Shown here: positions 8,067 through 15,670 of the stretch, in pieces | Layout: the number at the start of each line of letters is the position of its first letter | Position numbering within the stretch: the stretch's first letter is position 1 | Origin: Cyanobacteriota bacterium | GTDB lineage: Bacteria > Cyanobacteriota > Vampirovibrionia > LMEP-6097 | Assembly (NCBI GenBank): GCA_027618255.1 | Contig: JAQCFG010000005.1 | Span: 1-54,950 of the forward strand | Reading direction: 5' to 3' | Length of the DNA stretch: 54,950 nt | Program-made: the position numbers and the translations under genes | The notes under the pieces: model-generated | What the model was told of the DNA's origin: nothing | What the model saw: only the letters and a program-made list of their open reading frames with translations | The model's database searches: none

Positions 8067-8620
8067 TACTTAGCTAGATCCACACCAAGATCCTTTGGTC
8101 CAAAAGCCATCGGCAATAATTGATTTATAGAACTAATTACTATTTTGTCTTTTGTAGTATTAGACATCAACACATCCATCGGTTGATTAGAAAGTTCGGA
8201 GACTTCATAAATCACTTGCCTGCACGAGCCGCAAGGTGAAATCACTTCTGCCATTTCAAAATCTTGACCGCGTCCGATAATTGCAATTGCTTTGAGCTTG
8301 CGATAACCCATTGAGTTTGCTCTAAGTATCGCTGCTCGCTCAGCGCAGATAGTGGAACCGTAAGCTGCGTTTTCAAAATTGGTACCTGAGATGATAGTGC
8401 CGTCTTCTGCCAAAACAGCTGCACCAACAAAAAACTTGGAATAGGGGTTATAAGAATTTTTGAGTACTTCTTGAGCGGCATCCACTAGTTCTTGATATTT
8501 TGGACTTAGCTCTTGATAATTTGTTTCTTGCATCTCTGTTGGAATCATACACGTCACAGGCTGCTTGCTGCAAGAACTTGCAGTAAACAAAATGAACAAG
8601 CTAATAATTAATTTCTTCAT
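8063..8620 (-). CDS. Cytidine deaminase domain with lipoprotein signal
   Basis: Residues about 40-175 are a cytidine/deoxycytidine deaminase domain with FVGAAVL, the zinc and catalytic motif CAERAA and the second zinc motif PCGSCRQ, as in the small tetrameric Cdd enzymes that convert cytidine to uridine. Unusually, the protein begins MKKLIISLFILFTASSCSK, a lipoprotein signal with Cys at about 17. Cdd is normally cytoplasmic, so this copy appears to be anchored outside the inner membrane. The ATG follows directly on the stop of the HAD gene, so they are co-transcribed. An internal start near residue 30 would give a normal cytoplasmic Cdd and cannot be excluded. Confidence 0.85.
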   Translation of the reverse strand: MKKLIISLFILFTASSCSKQPVTCMIPTEMQETNYQELSPKYQELVDAAQEVLKNSYNPYSKFFVGAAVLAEDGTIISGTNFENAAYGSTICAERAAILRANSMGYRKLKAIAIIGRGQDFEMAEVISPCGSCRQVIYEVSELSNQPMDVLMSNTTKDKIVISSINQLLPMAFGPKDLGVDLAKY

Positions 8621-9532
8621 TTAGTTGAGGTGGTGTGGCACAGACTCTCTTGTCTCTCTGAGTTTTGATTTTTTATCAGAAACAATCCTATCGGCGATAG
8701 TTTGAATCTGTTCACGAAGCCAAAGGTTGGTAATAGTACCAGGACGATAATCAGCCTCTCCAAACATATCTACCCGATTGTCTTCCAATAATTGCTTGGC
8801 TTGCTTAAATGATTTGATATTGTCTTTGTTATAAACAGCAAAACCCTTACCGTTATTTTTACGTACTACTGAAAATGCTGGGATATCACTTGGTCCGTCT
8901 GCAATATAAATCATATTTTCAAATGGTACGCGCCTGTCAGCATCTGTCATTGACTGGTTTACGCTGATATCCTCGGGATGAACATTCACACCTTTGTTAA
9001 TTTCAAAAAGAGCTCTAGTTTTAGTCGTGTTGTCAATTTGATAAGCAATGCTATCAATCTGTCCTTCTTGCTCTATAAACTCACAACCCCAAATTCCTTT
9101 AACCAGGTCACTTAAAATAGAGCCGCGAATCACTTCGGTCAGCCCAGTGCTAACTATATAGTGCTCTACTTTGATATCAAACTTGGCATATTCTTCCTCT
9201 GCCTGAGCGATGTTGCTAAGCTCATGAAAAAACTCTGGCAGCCCCGGAAAGAAATCAAGGCCTCCACCCAGCTCTCTCAGTTTACTGTTAGATAATCCAG
9301 CAAACTTGCCTTTCTTCACATAACTAAGAATATGATTCAAGTAAGCCGTGTCAGGACTCATGGTCACGCCTTGCTGACGATAGAATGCCGGCAATTGATT
9401 AACCTCAGCCCAAAACTGCAGATCATCAACATTGTAATGTTGAAACAATGGTTTTTGCATGTAATAAGGGATAAGAGTTTTATCAAAATCCCAGACTAGG
9501 GCGATTATATTTTGGCTAAAATTGGGCTTCAT
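8621..9532 (-). CDS. HAD-superfamily hydrolase
   Basis: The 303-residue protein has the HAD phosphatase motif I (VWDFDKTL, with the nucleophile Asp and the second Asp), a large helical cap (about 30-110), motif II around VSTGL, a lysine-bearing region, and motif IV as ADGPSDIPAF near residue 215. The substrate is unknown; the neighbouring cytidine deaminase suggests a nucleotide or its breakdown product. No signal peptide. It is the middle gene of a three-gene unit (9551-11428, this gene, cytidine deaminase) with 18-base and zero-base gaps. Confidence 0.85.
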   Translation of the reverse strand: MKPNFSQNIIALVWDFDKTLIPYYMQKPLFQHYNVDDLQFWAEVNQLPAFYRQQGVTMSPDTAYLNHILSYVKKGKFAGLSNSKLRELGGGLDFFPGLPEFFHELSNIAQAEEEYAKFDIKVEHYIVSTGLTEVIRGSILSDLVKGIWGCEFIEQEGQIDSIAYQIDNTTKTRALFEINKGVNVHPEDISVNQSMTDADRRVPFENMIYIADGPSDIPAFSVVRKNNGKGFAVYNKDNIKSFKQAKQLLEDNRVDMFGEADYRPGTITNLWLREQIQTIADRIVSDKKSKLRETRESVPHHLN

Positions 9533-9550
9533 GGATAAAGTCCAATCTTA

Positions 9551-11428
9551 TCACGAGAAAGATACCTGATAGTCACTAGCTTCTACTATTTCGCCCTCAA
9601 CAATATCGGTATTTGGCAAGTTTCTAAAGTTTTCGGGTCCTACCAAGCTGCCTCTGGTTAATAGTGAATAGCGCAAATATTTTTGCAAGTAGCTATGATA
9701 CTCGACTTCTGACAAATTACTTGTATTTTTGATTAGTCTTGAAAGGTCACAACCACTCTGCAACCTGGATGCCTCAAATCCTTCTATAATCTCAGTAAAA
9801 ATCTTTTGTCTATCAGTATCACCTGGCTCTACAAAGTTGCGCAGCACTTCATATTCTGTTAGAAAAACTTTATTGAATCTTGCTGCTAATTTATTGTCAG
9901 ACTTAAGTTCATGCATCTCAAAATCAACCCCAACAATAATTTCAATACCAGTACGCAACTTATATCCATTAACTAGTTGATTGAAAGCTTCTACGCGATC
10001 CTCACCTTCTTCAGTCAAATCTTGACTATAATATTTTTCAAAGTTGTAAAAATAAACCAAGCATGGCTTGAATTTATTTATCTCTTTTTTGATAGCAAAG
10101 TTGTCAAGTACAGAATACACAGAAGATTCAAAATCAACGGCAATAAAACCTCGATCAAATCTTGAAGCAAGCGCTTCGAGAATAAAAATTTTGTCCTGTC
10201 TAGAACCACCAGTCAAAATACTCAAACCTGTTCTTGCTCTATTCCTGAAATCCTTAGTCAAGGACAGAGACCGTGCTATTGCGTCAAAAGTACTTGTCAT
10301 CGACTCGGGAACCGTCATTAAAGAACTATATTTCTTGGCTTCAATTGGCTGCATTTCTTCAATCAGATTGTAACGAGTCATGGTCTTCAATCTCTCTTGT
10401 TCCTTTTCAGAGATTTCGAAACGTCGAATCAAAGCCTGCATAAAAGCAGACTTGGTTTGACAATCACTATCAAACAATTGTTCTAATTGTCGAGGACTAA
10501 TTGAGATACAGTTAGATTCAACAAACTCCGCTATTAAACCAGTAAAAAACCCAGAATATGTTTTGTGATAACAAAGCTTAATCACTGTATCCCAAACACT
10601 ATAATCATCATGGGTAATAATCTTGTAATGCCTATCAAAAATAGTTTGAATAGTTTTCACATCAATTTCATCAAGCAATTCCTCACTGCTATTTAAATAA
10701 AACTTGAATGTTTGATTTAATACAAGAGCCTTAAACTCTTCCGTTCTCTTAACCAGTTGTTCTATAATCCTCTGCCTGACAGCTTTCAAACAATAAGTAT
10801 CTACCAAAGCATCAGAATAAAAACTAGCTAAATCATTATTGTCTGCAATCTTGGAAAGTGCTGCAAGGATTGCAAACAAATAAGCATTCGTATCATCCCT
10901 AACTTTGAGCAATTCAAACTCCAGCTTGAGCACACTCTGGGCACGTTCTTCATTGAGTTCAACCAAACCTAAAACCAAAATCGGATAGAACTGTTCCGCT
11001 GTTGAGTAAGCGCCCCAACGTTCTCTTGTTCTCTCAAGTAATTTATTCAATGCAATAAAACTCTCTGAAGAGTCAAAAGCAGTCATGGCCTTGATCACCT
11101 CAGACACAATAGAACCTACTTTACTTGGATCACTTTCTAAATATTCAACTAAAAAATAAAATGCTCGTTGTTGTTTTGGCTCATCTTGTCTCTTAATCCA
11201 ATTAATCCAAGAATCCACATTATTGTGACTGTATTCCAAAAAAATCATCCTCAGAGTTTCAAGCGCTTGCTCAGTCGCCCATCTTTCATCACTAATATGA
11301 CGACGTAATAATGCTTTGATTGGTGGAAATAAAATATAAGCACATAATGCTAGTAACAAAACCAAAAAACCCAAAAATAGAACTGCAAGAAATGCACTTA
11401 AGCCTACGGCTGCAATATCAGACATCAA
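9551..11428 (-). CDS. Membrane-anchored protein of unknown function, possible degenerate NTPase
   Basis: The 625-residue product has one strong N-terminal membrane helix (about 8-33) followed by a large soluble part. Residues about 40-370 look all-helical, like a repeat scaffold. Around residue 405 a strand is followed by LTGGSRQDKIFILEAL, which resembles a Walker A region without the canonical GK[S/T], and about 60 residues later there is a Walker-B-like hydrophobic strand ending in YFYNFEKYY. It may be a decayed or divergent AAA-type domain; this is inference. AAGGGGG precedes the ATG. First gene of the unit with the HAD and deaminase genes. Confidence 0.65.
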   Translation of the reverse strand: MMSDIAAVGLSAFLAVLFLGFLVLLLALCAYILFPPIKALLRRHISDERWATEQALETLRMIFLEYSHNNVDSWINWIKRQDEPKQQRAFYFLVEYLESDPSKVGSIVSEVIKAMTAFDSSESFIALNKLLERTRERWGAYSTAEQFYPILVLGLVELNEERAQSVLKLEFELLKVRDDTNAYLFAILAALSKIADNNDLASFYSDALVDTYCLKAVRQRIIEQLVKRTEEFKALVLNQTFKFYLNSSEELLDEIDVKTIQTIFDRHYKIITHDDYSVWDTVIKLCYHKTYSGFFTGLIAEFVESNCISISPRQLEQLFDSDCQTKSAFMQALIRRFEISEKEQERLKTMTRYNLIEEMQPIEAKKYSSLMTVPESMTSTFDAIARSLSLTKDFRNRARTGLSILTGGSRQDKIFILEALASRFDRGFIAVDFESSVYSVLDNFAIKKEINKFKPCLVYFYNFEKYYSQDLTEEGEDRVEAFNQLVNGYKLRTGIEIIVGVDFEMHELKSDNKLAARFNKVFLTEYEVLRNFVEPGDTDRQKIFTEIIEGFEASRLQSGCDLSRLIKNTSNLSEVEYHSYLQKYLRYSLLTRGSLVGPENFRNLPNTDIVEGEIVEASDYQVSFS

Positions 11429-11570
11429 TCCCCCTTAATACTTAAATCCATTTAGTCCCATATTATCTAGACTTCGCTCGGGTTATCCCCTGGGTATTAT
11501 TTAGCTTGTTTCATTATAGTTATAACTAGAGTTCTTTCGAAACCTAGGGTTTTGAATCTATATCATGTAG

Positions 11571-11645
11571 TGGTGCCCTCACCAGGATTCGAACCTAGAG
11601 CGAGCGGTTCGTAGCCGCTTGTTTTATCCATTAAACTATGAGGGC
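11571..11645 (-). tRNA. tRNA-Arg (anticodon ACG)
   Basis: A full cloverleaf can be drawn on the minus strand: acceptor GCCCTCA/TGAGGGC, D arm GTTT...AAAC, anticodon stem AGCGG/CCGCT with loop CTACGAA (anticodon ACG), and a T arm with loop TTCGAAT. The 3' CCA is encoded. A34 is presumably edited to inosine by TadA so as to read CGU, CGC and CGA. Confidence 0.97.
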
Positions 11646-11739
11646 GCAGTGCACAATTTTAGCTTAAAATCTTGGTAATAGGAATCTAATTTATATTTTT
11701 AGCAAGATTATAGTTTTTATTCCGAATCTAGTGAAAACT

Positions 11740-11873
11740 CGGGAGTTTGTTCCCAGAGGATTGAACGGAATGACAATCAAAGTTTTGCAGGTCATTTTCG
11801 AAGAAAATAATGAATTTGACTTGAAAAACTCGGTTACTTGCAACCCAGTAAGTTAAATTCATGGCAAAACTTT
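11740..11873. repeat. Dense nested inverted repeats, unexplained
   Basis: In the tRNA-to-desaturase gap a small hairpin (GGGA...TCCC, 11740-11755) is followed by nested arms. AAAGTTTTGC (11779-11788) pairs with 11864-11873; a local ATTTTC/GAAAAT hairpin lies at 11794-11808; GAATTTGACTT (11812-11822) pairs with 11850-11860 with one G-U/A mismatch; a GGTT/AACC tip sits in the middle. Together they form a three-way junction of about 95 bases. No gene is seen in it. It could be an RNA or a palindromic mobile repeat. Confidence 0.55.
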
Positions 11874-11973
11874 ATTAAGGCTCTTTCAATACGTATCATA
11901 CAATTTACGATCAGTGATACGATAACAATAAAGACCAAACTATAAAATAATAATTTGGCAAAAGGAGTTCATC

Positions 11974-12042
11974 ATGGGAAAAAGTCAAGACAAGGGCAAA
12001 GACAAAGGCAAGAAAAAAAGCAAAGCTCCTAAGAAGAAATAA
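11974..12042 (+). CDS. 22-residue lysine-rich microprotein
   Basis: A very short ORF starts MGKSQDKGKDK and continues with mostly Lys, ending APKKK. AAAGGAG sits 8 bases before the ATG and a TATAAA box at 11941-11946 lies in front. Ten or more of the 22 residues are Lys, so the product could bind RNA or DNA; that is a guess. It is too short for most gene finders. The ribosome site is the main reason to believe in it. Confidence 0.5.
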   Translation: MGKSQDKGKDKGKKKSKAPKKK

Positions 12043-12150
12043 TCGCAGACTATAATTTCTGATTATTTTAAAGCTCTCACACTCGTCGAGGGTTTTGTTT
12101 TAATGCAGCCTAAGGTGAAACCACCCAGTTTAAATCAGTTAAAAAATGGG

Positions 12151-12156
12151 TATAAT
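12151..12156 (+). promoter_or_regulatory. -10 box for the acyl desaturase gene
   Basis: GGG-TATAAT ends 11 bases before the ATG at 12168, leaving a leader of about 5 bases. The same GGGTATAAT string recurs before three other genes (23651, 26639 and 36741 regions). Confidence 0.5.
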
Positions 12157-12167
12157 TTAGTTAACAA

Positions 12168-13337
12168 ATGAAATCATCAACCCCAATTCAAGTCACAGAA
12201 ATTGGTTGGATCAACGTAGTGTTTCTCGGCTTGTCCCCACTAGTAGCAGCCTTTGGCTTATGGTATTGGATAAAAACAGCAAGCTTTAATTGGCACACAA
12301 TTGTTCTAACTCTAATTTTTACAACAATAATTCAAGTGAGTATCACTGCAGGATACCATCGTCTATTTTCACATCGATGTTATCAAGCAGCTTGGCCAGT
12401 CAGGTTGTTCTTTTTGATTTTTGGTGCTGCGGCTTTTGAAGGCTCAGCATTAGGCTGGTCACTAGATCATCGTCAACATCATAATCACATTGATGATAAA
12501 GAAAAAGATCCCTCTGCAATTACCAAAGGTTTCTTTTGGGCGCATATGGGTTGGTTATTTTTCAAACCATTGGAAGGTAGACGTAATGAAGACAATGCTG
12601 GTGATCTATTAGAAGATCCTCTTGTAGTATGGCAAAACAAGTATTGGTTAGTTAGCGGTGTCTTGGCTGGTTATATTTTGCCAGCGGTCATTGCCTGGTC
12701 TTGGCATGATTTTTTTGGAGGTCTTTTTATTGCTGGGTTTCTTCGAGCCGTTATTAATCATCATTCCACATTCTTGATCAATTCATTATCACATTGCTTT
12801 GGCAAACAAACCTACTCTGACAAACACAGTGCTCGTGACAATTTACTTACCGCTATTCTCACTTTTGGTGAAGGCTATCATAATTATCATCATGAATTTT
12901 CTTCTGATTACCGTAATGGCCCAAGATTGTTTGATTGGGATCCTACCAAATGGATCATCAAAGGTCTTTCAGTCATTGGTTTAACAAGTCATTTGAAAAT
13001 AATAAGAGAAGAAATCATCGTTCGCAAACGCTGGCAAATGACCGAGAAGACTTTGCTTCAAAAACTACAAAAACACAATCCTGTGATTGTTGATAATGAA
13101 TGGAAAGCTCTCGATCAGCTCAAAGAAAAAATAGAGTCTGCTTTTAAACATTTGACCAATCTAAGGAATCAATATCAAGCTATCAAAAAAGCTGGTGAGA
13201 GTCTACTTGCACAAGAAGTCAAAAGCCTCAATCAAGAAATTGCAAAAGCGCGCGAACAATTCTTTGACTCTCTCAAAGCCTGGCATCATAGTCAAGACAT
13301 CCTGCAAAACAAAGTTTTGCTAGTGATGTCGCTTTAA
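12168..13337 (+). CDS. Acyl-CoA/acyl-lipid desaturase (delta-9 type) with coiled-coil tail
   Basis: Di-iron membrane desaturase that puts a double bond in fatty acyl chains. The three histidine boxes are intact: HRLFSH (about residue 63), HRQHHNH (about 103) and HNYHH (about 240), with membrane segments in pairs between them. The core ends near residue 285. A charged coiled-coil extension of about 100 residues follows, which typical enzymes of this family lack. The final 13-14 residues, ending LVMSL, are encoded by a P1 palindromic repeat, so the original C-terminus was probably altered by its insertion. TATAAT lies close to the start. Confidence 0.9.
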   Translation: MKSSTPIQVTEIGWINVVFLGLSPLVAAFGLWYWIKTASFNWHTIVLTLIFTTIIQVSITAGYHRLFSHRCYQAAWPVRLFFLIFGAAAFEGSALGWSLDHRQHHNHIDDKEKDPSAITKGFFWAHMGWLFFKPLEGRRNEDNAGDLLEDPLVVWQNKYWLVSGVLAGYILPAVIAWSWHDFFGGLFIAGFLRAVINHHSTFLINSLSHCFGKQTYSDKHSARDNLLTAILTFGEGYHNYHHEFSSDYRNGPRLFDWDPTKWIIKGLSVIGLTSHLKIIREEIIVRKRWQMTEKTLLQKLQKHNPVIVDNEWKALDQLKEKIESAFKHLTNLRNQYQAIKKAGESLLAQEVKSLNQEIAKAREQFFDSLKAWHHSQDILQNKVLLVMSL

Positions 13338-13404
13338 AAAAGGTAGCAACCGCAACGAATGTTGCGTTTGCTTTAAGGATAATCCCGACTTTTGCAGTAA
13401 GTCT
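13295..13404 (-). repeat. P1 palindromic repeat, copy A (110 bp)
   Basis: Starts AGAC and ends GTCT. It contains the family's three hairpins, including GCAAAAC/GTTTTGC and the GCAAC...GTTGC arm. Nearly identical to copy B, with one base deleted. It straddles the desaturase stop and runs directly into a DUF423 gene remnant. In the reading frame used by copy B it is open until the deletion shifts the frame. Confidence 0.9.
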
Positions 13405-13606
13405 AATTGAGGGTTTTAGCACTGACTGCTGCTTGACTTCATTAGACTTGTTTTGGATTTTCTTAATTGCTTTGCTTTTATTCTGTGGCAATATCTATGC
13501 CTATGCAATTAGTGGCAGCAAATCCTTTGGTTTGATTGCTCCATTTGGTGGCATTAGTCTAATGCTTGGTTGGGCTTATTTAATTTATATAGCAATAAAG
13601 TCTTAA
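13405..13606 (+). pseudogene. 3' remnant of a DUF423 (YgdD-like) membrane protein gene
   Basis: After the P1 repeat the sequence reads LFWIFLIALLLFCGNIY and then PFGGISLMLGWAYL before a TAA at 13604. This matches the last two helices of DUF423 proteins (E. coli YgdD has the same SGSLY and GG...GW pattern). The first half of the gene is missing, replaced by the repeat and the desaturase end, and no start codon is available. It looks like a deletion or insertion event at the repeat. Confidence 0.7.
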
Positions 13607-13612
13607 GCCATA

Positions 13613-13618
13613 TATAAT
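13613..13618 (+). promoter_or_regulatory. -10 box of a leaderless promoter for the peroxiredoxin gene
   Basis: TATAAT ends exactly 6 bases before the ATG at 13625, so +1 coincides with the A of the start codon. Confidence 0.65.
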
Positions 13619-13624
13619 TAAGCT

Positions 13625-14140
13625 ATGCCAATCAGCAAAATACTTTTAGCTACTTTGATTATCGTACCTATTTTATTTGCTTGCAACAAAGGAGATTCCG
13701 GAATGACAGCAAATACTTTAATCACAGCCCCAGACTTTAGTTTAATTGATGAGAATAATCAAACACATACTTTGTCTGACTACAAAGACCAATACGTTCT
13801 GATTTATTTTTATCCTAAAGACGACACCCCAGGTTGTACTAAGGAGGCTTGTTCTATCAGGGATTCAATCCATCGCTTTGAAAGCAAAAATATCAAAGTC
13901 TTTGGTATAAGTTCTGATAGTCCAGCAAGTCACAAGAAATTCAAAAATAAATATCAACTGCCGTTTACTTTATTGTCAGATCAAAAAAAAGAAGTGGCTA
14001 AGCTCTACCATGCTGATGGAATATTATTAAAAAGAATCTCTTACCTAATTGCACCTGGTGGCACCATCCTCAAGCATTATCCAGATGTCAGCCCAAGCAG
14101 CCATGCCGGTGACATTCTTGATGATTTTGATGCGCTTTAA
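13625..14140 (+). CDS. Bcp/PrxQ-type peroxiredoxin, exported as a lipoprotein
   Basis: Thiol peroxidase that reduces hydroperoxides. The 171-residue product has the peroxidatic motif DDTPGCTKEAC, with peroxidatic Cys and resolving Cys five residues apart as in PrxQ, followed by GISSDSPASHKKF and LLSD. It differs from cytoplasmic Bcp by an N-terminal lipoprotein signal (hydrophobic run ending LFAC, Cys at about 20), which places it at a membrane facing the periplasm. With the exported MsrAB at 27 kb it suggests an envelope oxidative-defence set. The stop codon overlaps the first arm of a palindrome cluster. Confidence 0.9.
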   Translation: MPISKILLATLIIVPILFACNKGDSGMTANTLITAPDFSLIDENNQTHTLSDYKDQYVLIYFYPKDDTPGCTKEACSIRDSIHRFESKNIKVFGISSDSPASHKKFKNKYQLPFTLLSDQKKEVAKLYHADGILLKRISYLIAPGGTILKHYPDVSPSSHAGDILDDFDAL

Positions 14141-14330
14141 TCACCTATGGGTCCAATTCCCCGCAGCTCTGCTGCATATCTGAAGATAGACTGGTTTGGA
14201 TCCATAGTGGTGATTAAAAAAAACACAAAAATCACATCGGGTGCTTGGAAGTTTTTGGTAGAAATCTGGAATCTCAGCAGGCACCCGATTAATGAAGATA
14301 CCCCTATGCTCTGCATAGGGGAGCTTCATT
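14139..14330. repeat. Cluster of three consecutive palindromes
   Basis: Palindrome 1: AATCACC at 14139 pairs with GGTGATT ending 14215, with matching ATGG/CCAT and TCCA/TGGA blocks inside. Palindrome 2: ATCGGGTGC (14236-14244) with GCACCCGAT (14281-14289). Palindrome 3: AATGAAG plus CCCCTATGC (14291-14309) with GCATAGGGG plus CTTCATT (14313-14330). Both strands contain short ORFs here, but these mirror each other and I treat them as by-products of the symmetry. Only the third looks like a compact hairpin; it has no T-run. Confidence 0.8.
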
Positions 14331-14374
14331 TAGAGTTCAAACACGTAAAATGTCACACAAGGTCTTATTATTGC

Positions 14375-14380
14375 TAAAAT
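14375..14380 (+). promoter_or_regulatory. Extended -10 box (TGCTAAAAT)
   Basis: TAAAAT ends 8 bases before the ATG at 14389. TGC in front makes it an extended -10, the same form as at rplM. Confidence 0.5.
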
Positions 14381-14388
14381 AATCAGCA

Positions 14389-14691
14389 ATGAATGTTGTT
14401 ACAAATTCTGTTATCACTGAGACTCGACCACAAGTCACTAAGCCAGATGACTTCAACAACTCTAGAATGAATTTTCGATCTCAAAACCCACTAGAAGGTT
14501 TTGAGACAACAATCGCGAGCTACGATAATGGCAAAGACTTAGCTCCAATGATCAAATATAATGACCAGCAAACTCGCTTCCAATTCCCCGCTCTCAAGAA
14601 TGGTGCAAAAGCTGAAGATGGTATTTTTTATGAGATAGCAGTGAAAAGTCTATCAAGATCCGATACTGGACAAATCGCTGTCTACAAATAG
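14389..14691 (+). CDS. Small soluble protein of unknown function, stop codon supplied by a repeat
   Basis: 100 residues, polar, no signal peptide or membrane helix, no recognised family (for example PMIKYNDQQTRFQFPAL near the middle). The TAG stop is formed by the junction with P1 repeat copy C (T from the gene, AG from the repeat's AGAC end), so the gene may originally have been longer. It has its own -10 box close to the start. Confidence 0.55.
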   Translation: MNVVTNSVITETRPQVTKPDDFNNSRMNFRSQNPLEGFETTIASYDNGKDLAPMIKYNDQQTRFQFPALKNGAKAEDGIFYEIAVKSLSRSDTGQIAVYK

Positions 14692-14800
14692 ACTTGTTTT
14701 GAAGTCGGAATTATCTCCAAAGGCAACACGCGCATTCAGCGCGGTTGCTACCTTTTATACATTAGACCTGTACATCGAAACTTCGTTTCGAAACAGGTCT
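14690..14800 (+). repeat. P1 palindromic repeat, copy C (111 bp)
   Basis: Same ends and first two hairpins as the other copies (GACTT...AAGTC; GCAACACGCGC...GCGCGGTTGC). The third hairpin belongs to the second subtype shared with copy D (CGAAAC/GTTTCG inside GACCTGT/ACAGGTC). The third hairpin extends into flanking DNA, giving 20-base arms from 14752 to 14808. Read in the copy-B frame it contains a stop, so this copy is not protein-compatible. Confidence 0.9.
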
Positions 14801-14892
14801 AATGTATAAAAGATCAACCCCAGAATCGAGTATTGGATGGAAAGGCTTACTTTATTACAGATACAACAAGTGACGAAGCTTCATGGGCTGGG

Positions 14893-15657
14893 TTACACGC
14901 TCCTAGACTCATGACCAAACCAAGGATTCGGTTCATTCATGTCGCTTGAATACTTCTCCAGCACTAAATCATGCAAATCCTGAATAGTCCCGTCTGCTTG
15001 GGCCCATTTTTCTATATCAGGAAAATCAATCTTGCAATTCTCACATTTCTTGCCATTTTGAAACTTTAGTGGACACCAAAAAGATTCTACGTTTCGGAGC
15101 ATTTCAGCTCCATAGGAATAAACTCCAGTCATCCAATCACAATAAAGACACCAAGTCATATCGTGACCAACAAGCCCGTCTATCTTCTGGCGTGAAATAT
15201 TTATCCACTCTTCTTCTTTATACTTTGGAAAACCAAGAATCCATCTCAATGGTGCATACAAAACTATCTCACCAAATCTAAGAATCAAGAAAACAGGTAC
15301 GGCACCAAGACTAACAAAAAGCCCCAGGTGATTTCTCAGAGGTCCAACTACCTTGTTAAGTGCGTCTTTAACGGTGTCACCTTTTTGTTTATGAATTATT
15401 TGCCCATGAACAAAATTGAAAACATAAATCATCAAGACTTGTGCAACTACTGTCGCAAGAACACCCGTCTTGCCAGCATACCAACTTGCAACTAGCCACG
15501 GGATCCAGCTTAATAAACTAATAGCAGTATCTAAGCCATAAGCCAAGCAAAAAAAATCGTTTCTCGTAGAAACCTGATAAATTATAGTAATAGCGATTGC
15601 TTGATAGCAAAAAGCTGCAAGCAAGACATAGACAAAGTCATTAATAAATTCAGACAT
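14893..15657 (-). CDS. Multi-pass membrane protein with C-terminal cysteine motifs
   Basis: 254 residues with about four membrane helices in the first 150 residues. A soluble C-terminal part carries WCLYCDW (about residue 175), then WC and C-x2-C (about 198-208), which could bind zinc or a metal cluster. I cannot name the family. It follows a methyltransferase gene with a 9-base gap. TATAAT at 15665-15670, overlapping the end of that gene, lies 7 bases before its ATG, so it may also be transcribed alone as a leaderless mRNA. Confidence 0.7.
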   Translation of the reverse strand: MSEFINDFVYVLLAAFCYQAIAITIIYQVSTRNDFFCLAYGLDTAISLLSWIPWLVASWYAGKTGVLATVVAQVLMIYVFNFVHGQIIHKQKGDTVKDALNKVVGPLRNHLGLFVSLGAVPVFLILRFGEIVLYAPLRWILGFPKYKEEEWINISRQKIDGLVGHDMTWCLYCDWMTGVYSYGAEMLRNVESFWCPLKFQNGKKCENCKIDFPDIEKWAQADGTIQDLHDLVLEKYSSDMNEPNPWFGHESRSV

Positions 15658-15664
15658 GTTTTAA

Positions 15665-15670
15665 ATTATA
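15665..15670 (-). promoter_or_regulatory. Internal -10 box for the cysteine-motif membrane protein gene
   Basis: TATAAT on the minus strand overlaps the stop codon of the methyltransferase gene and ends 7 bases before the ATG at 15657. Confidence 0.45.

Noticed and set aside
14141-14377. Overlapping short ORFs on both strands (62 and 76 codons)
   Set aside because: They lie wholly in the palindrome cluster, and the symmetry keeps both strands open. No ribosome site or promoter fits them.
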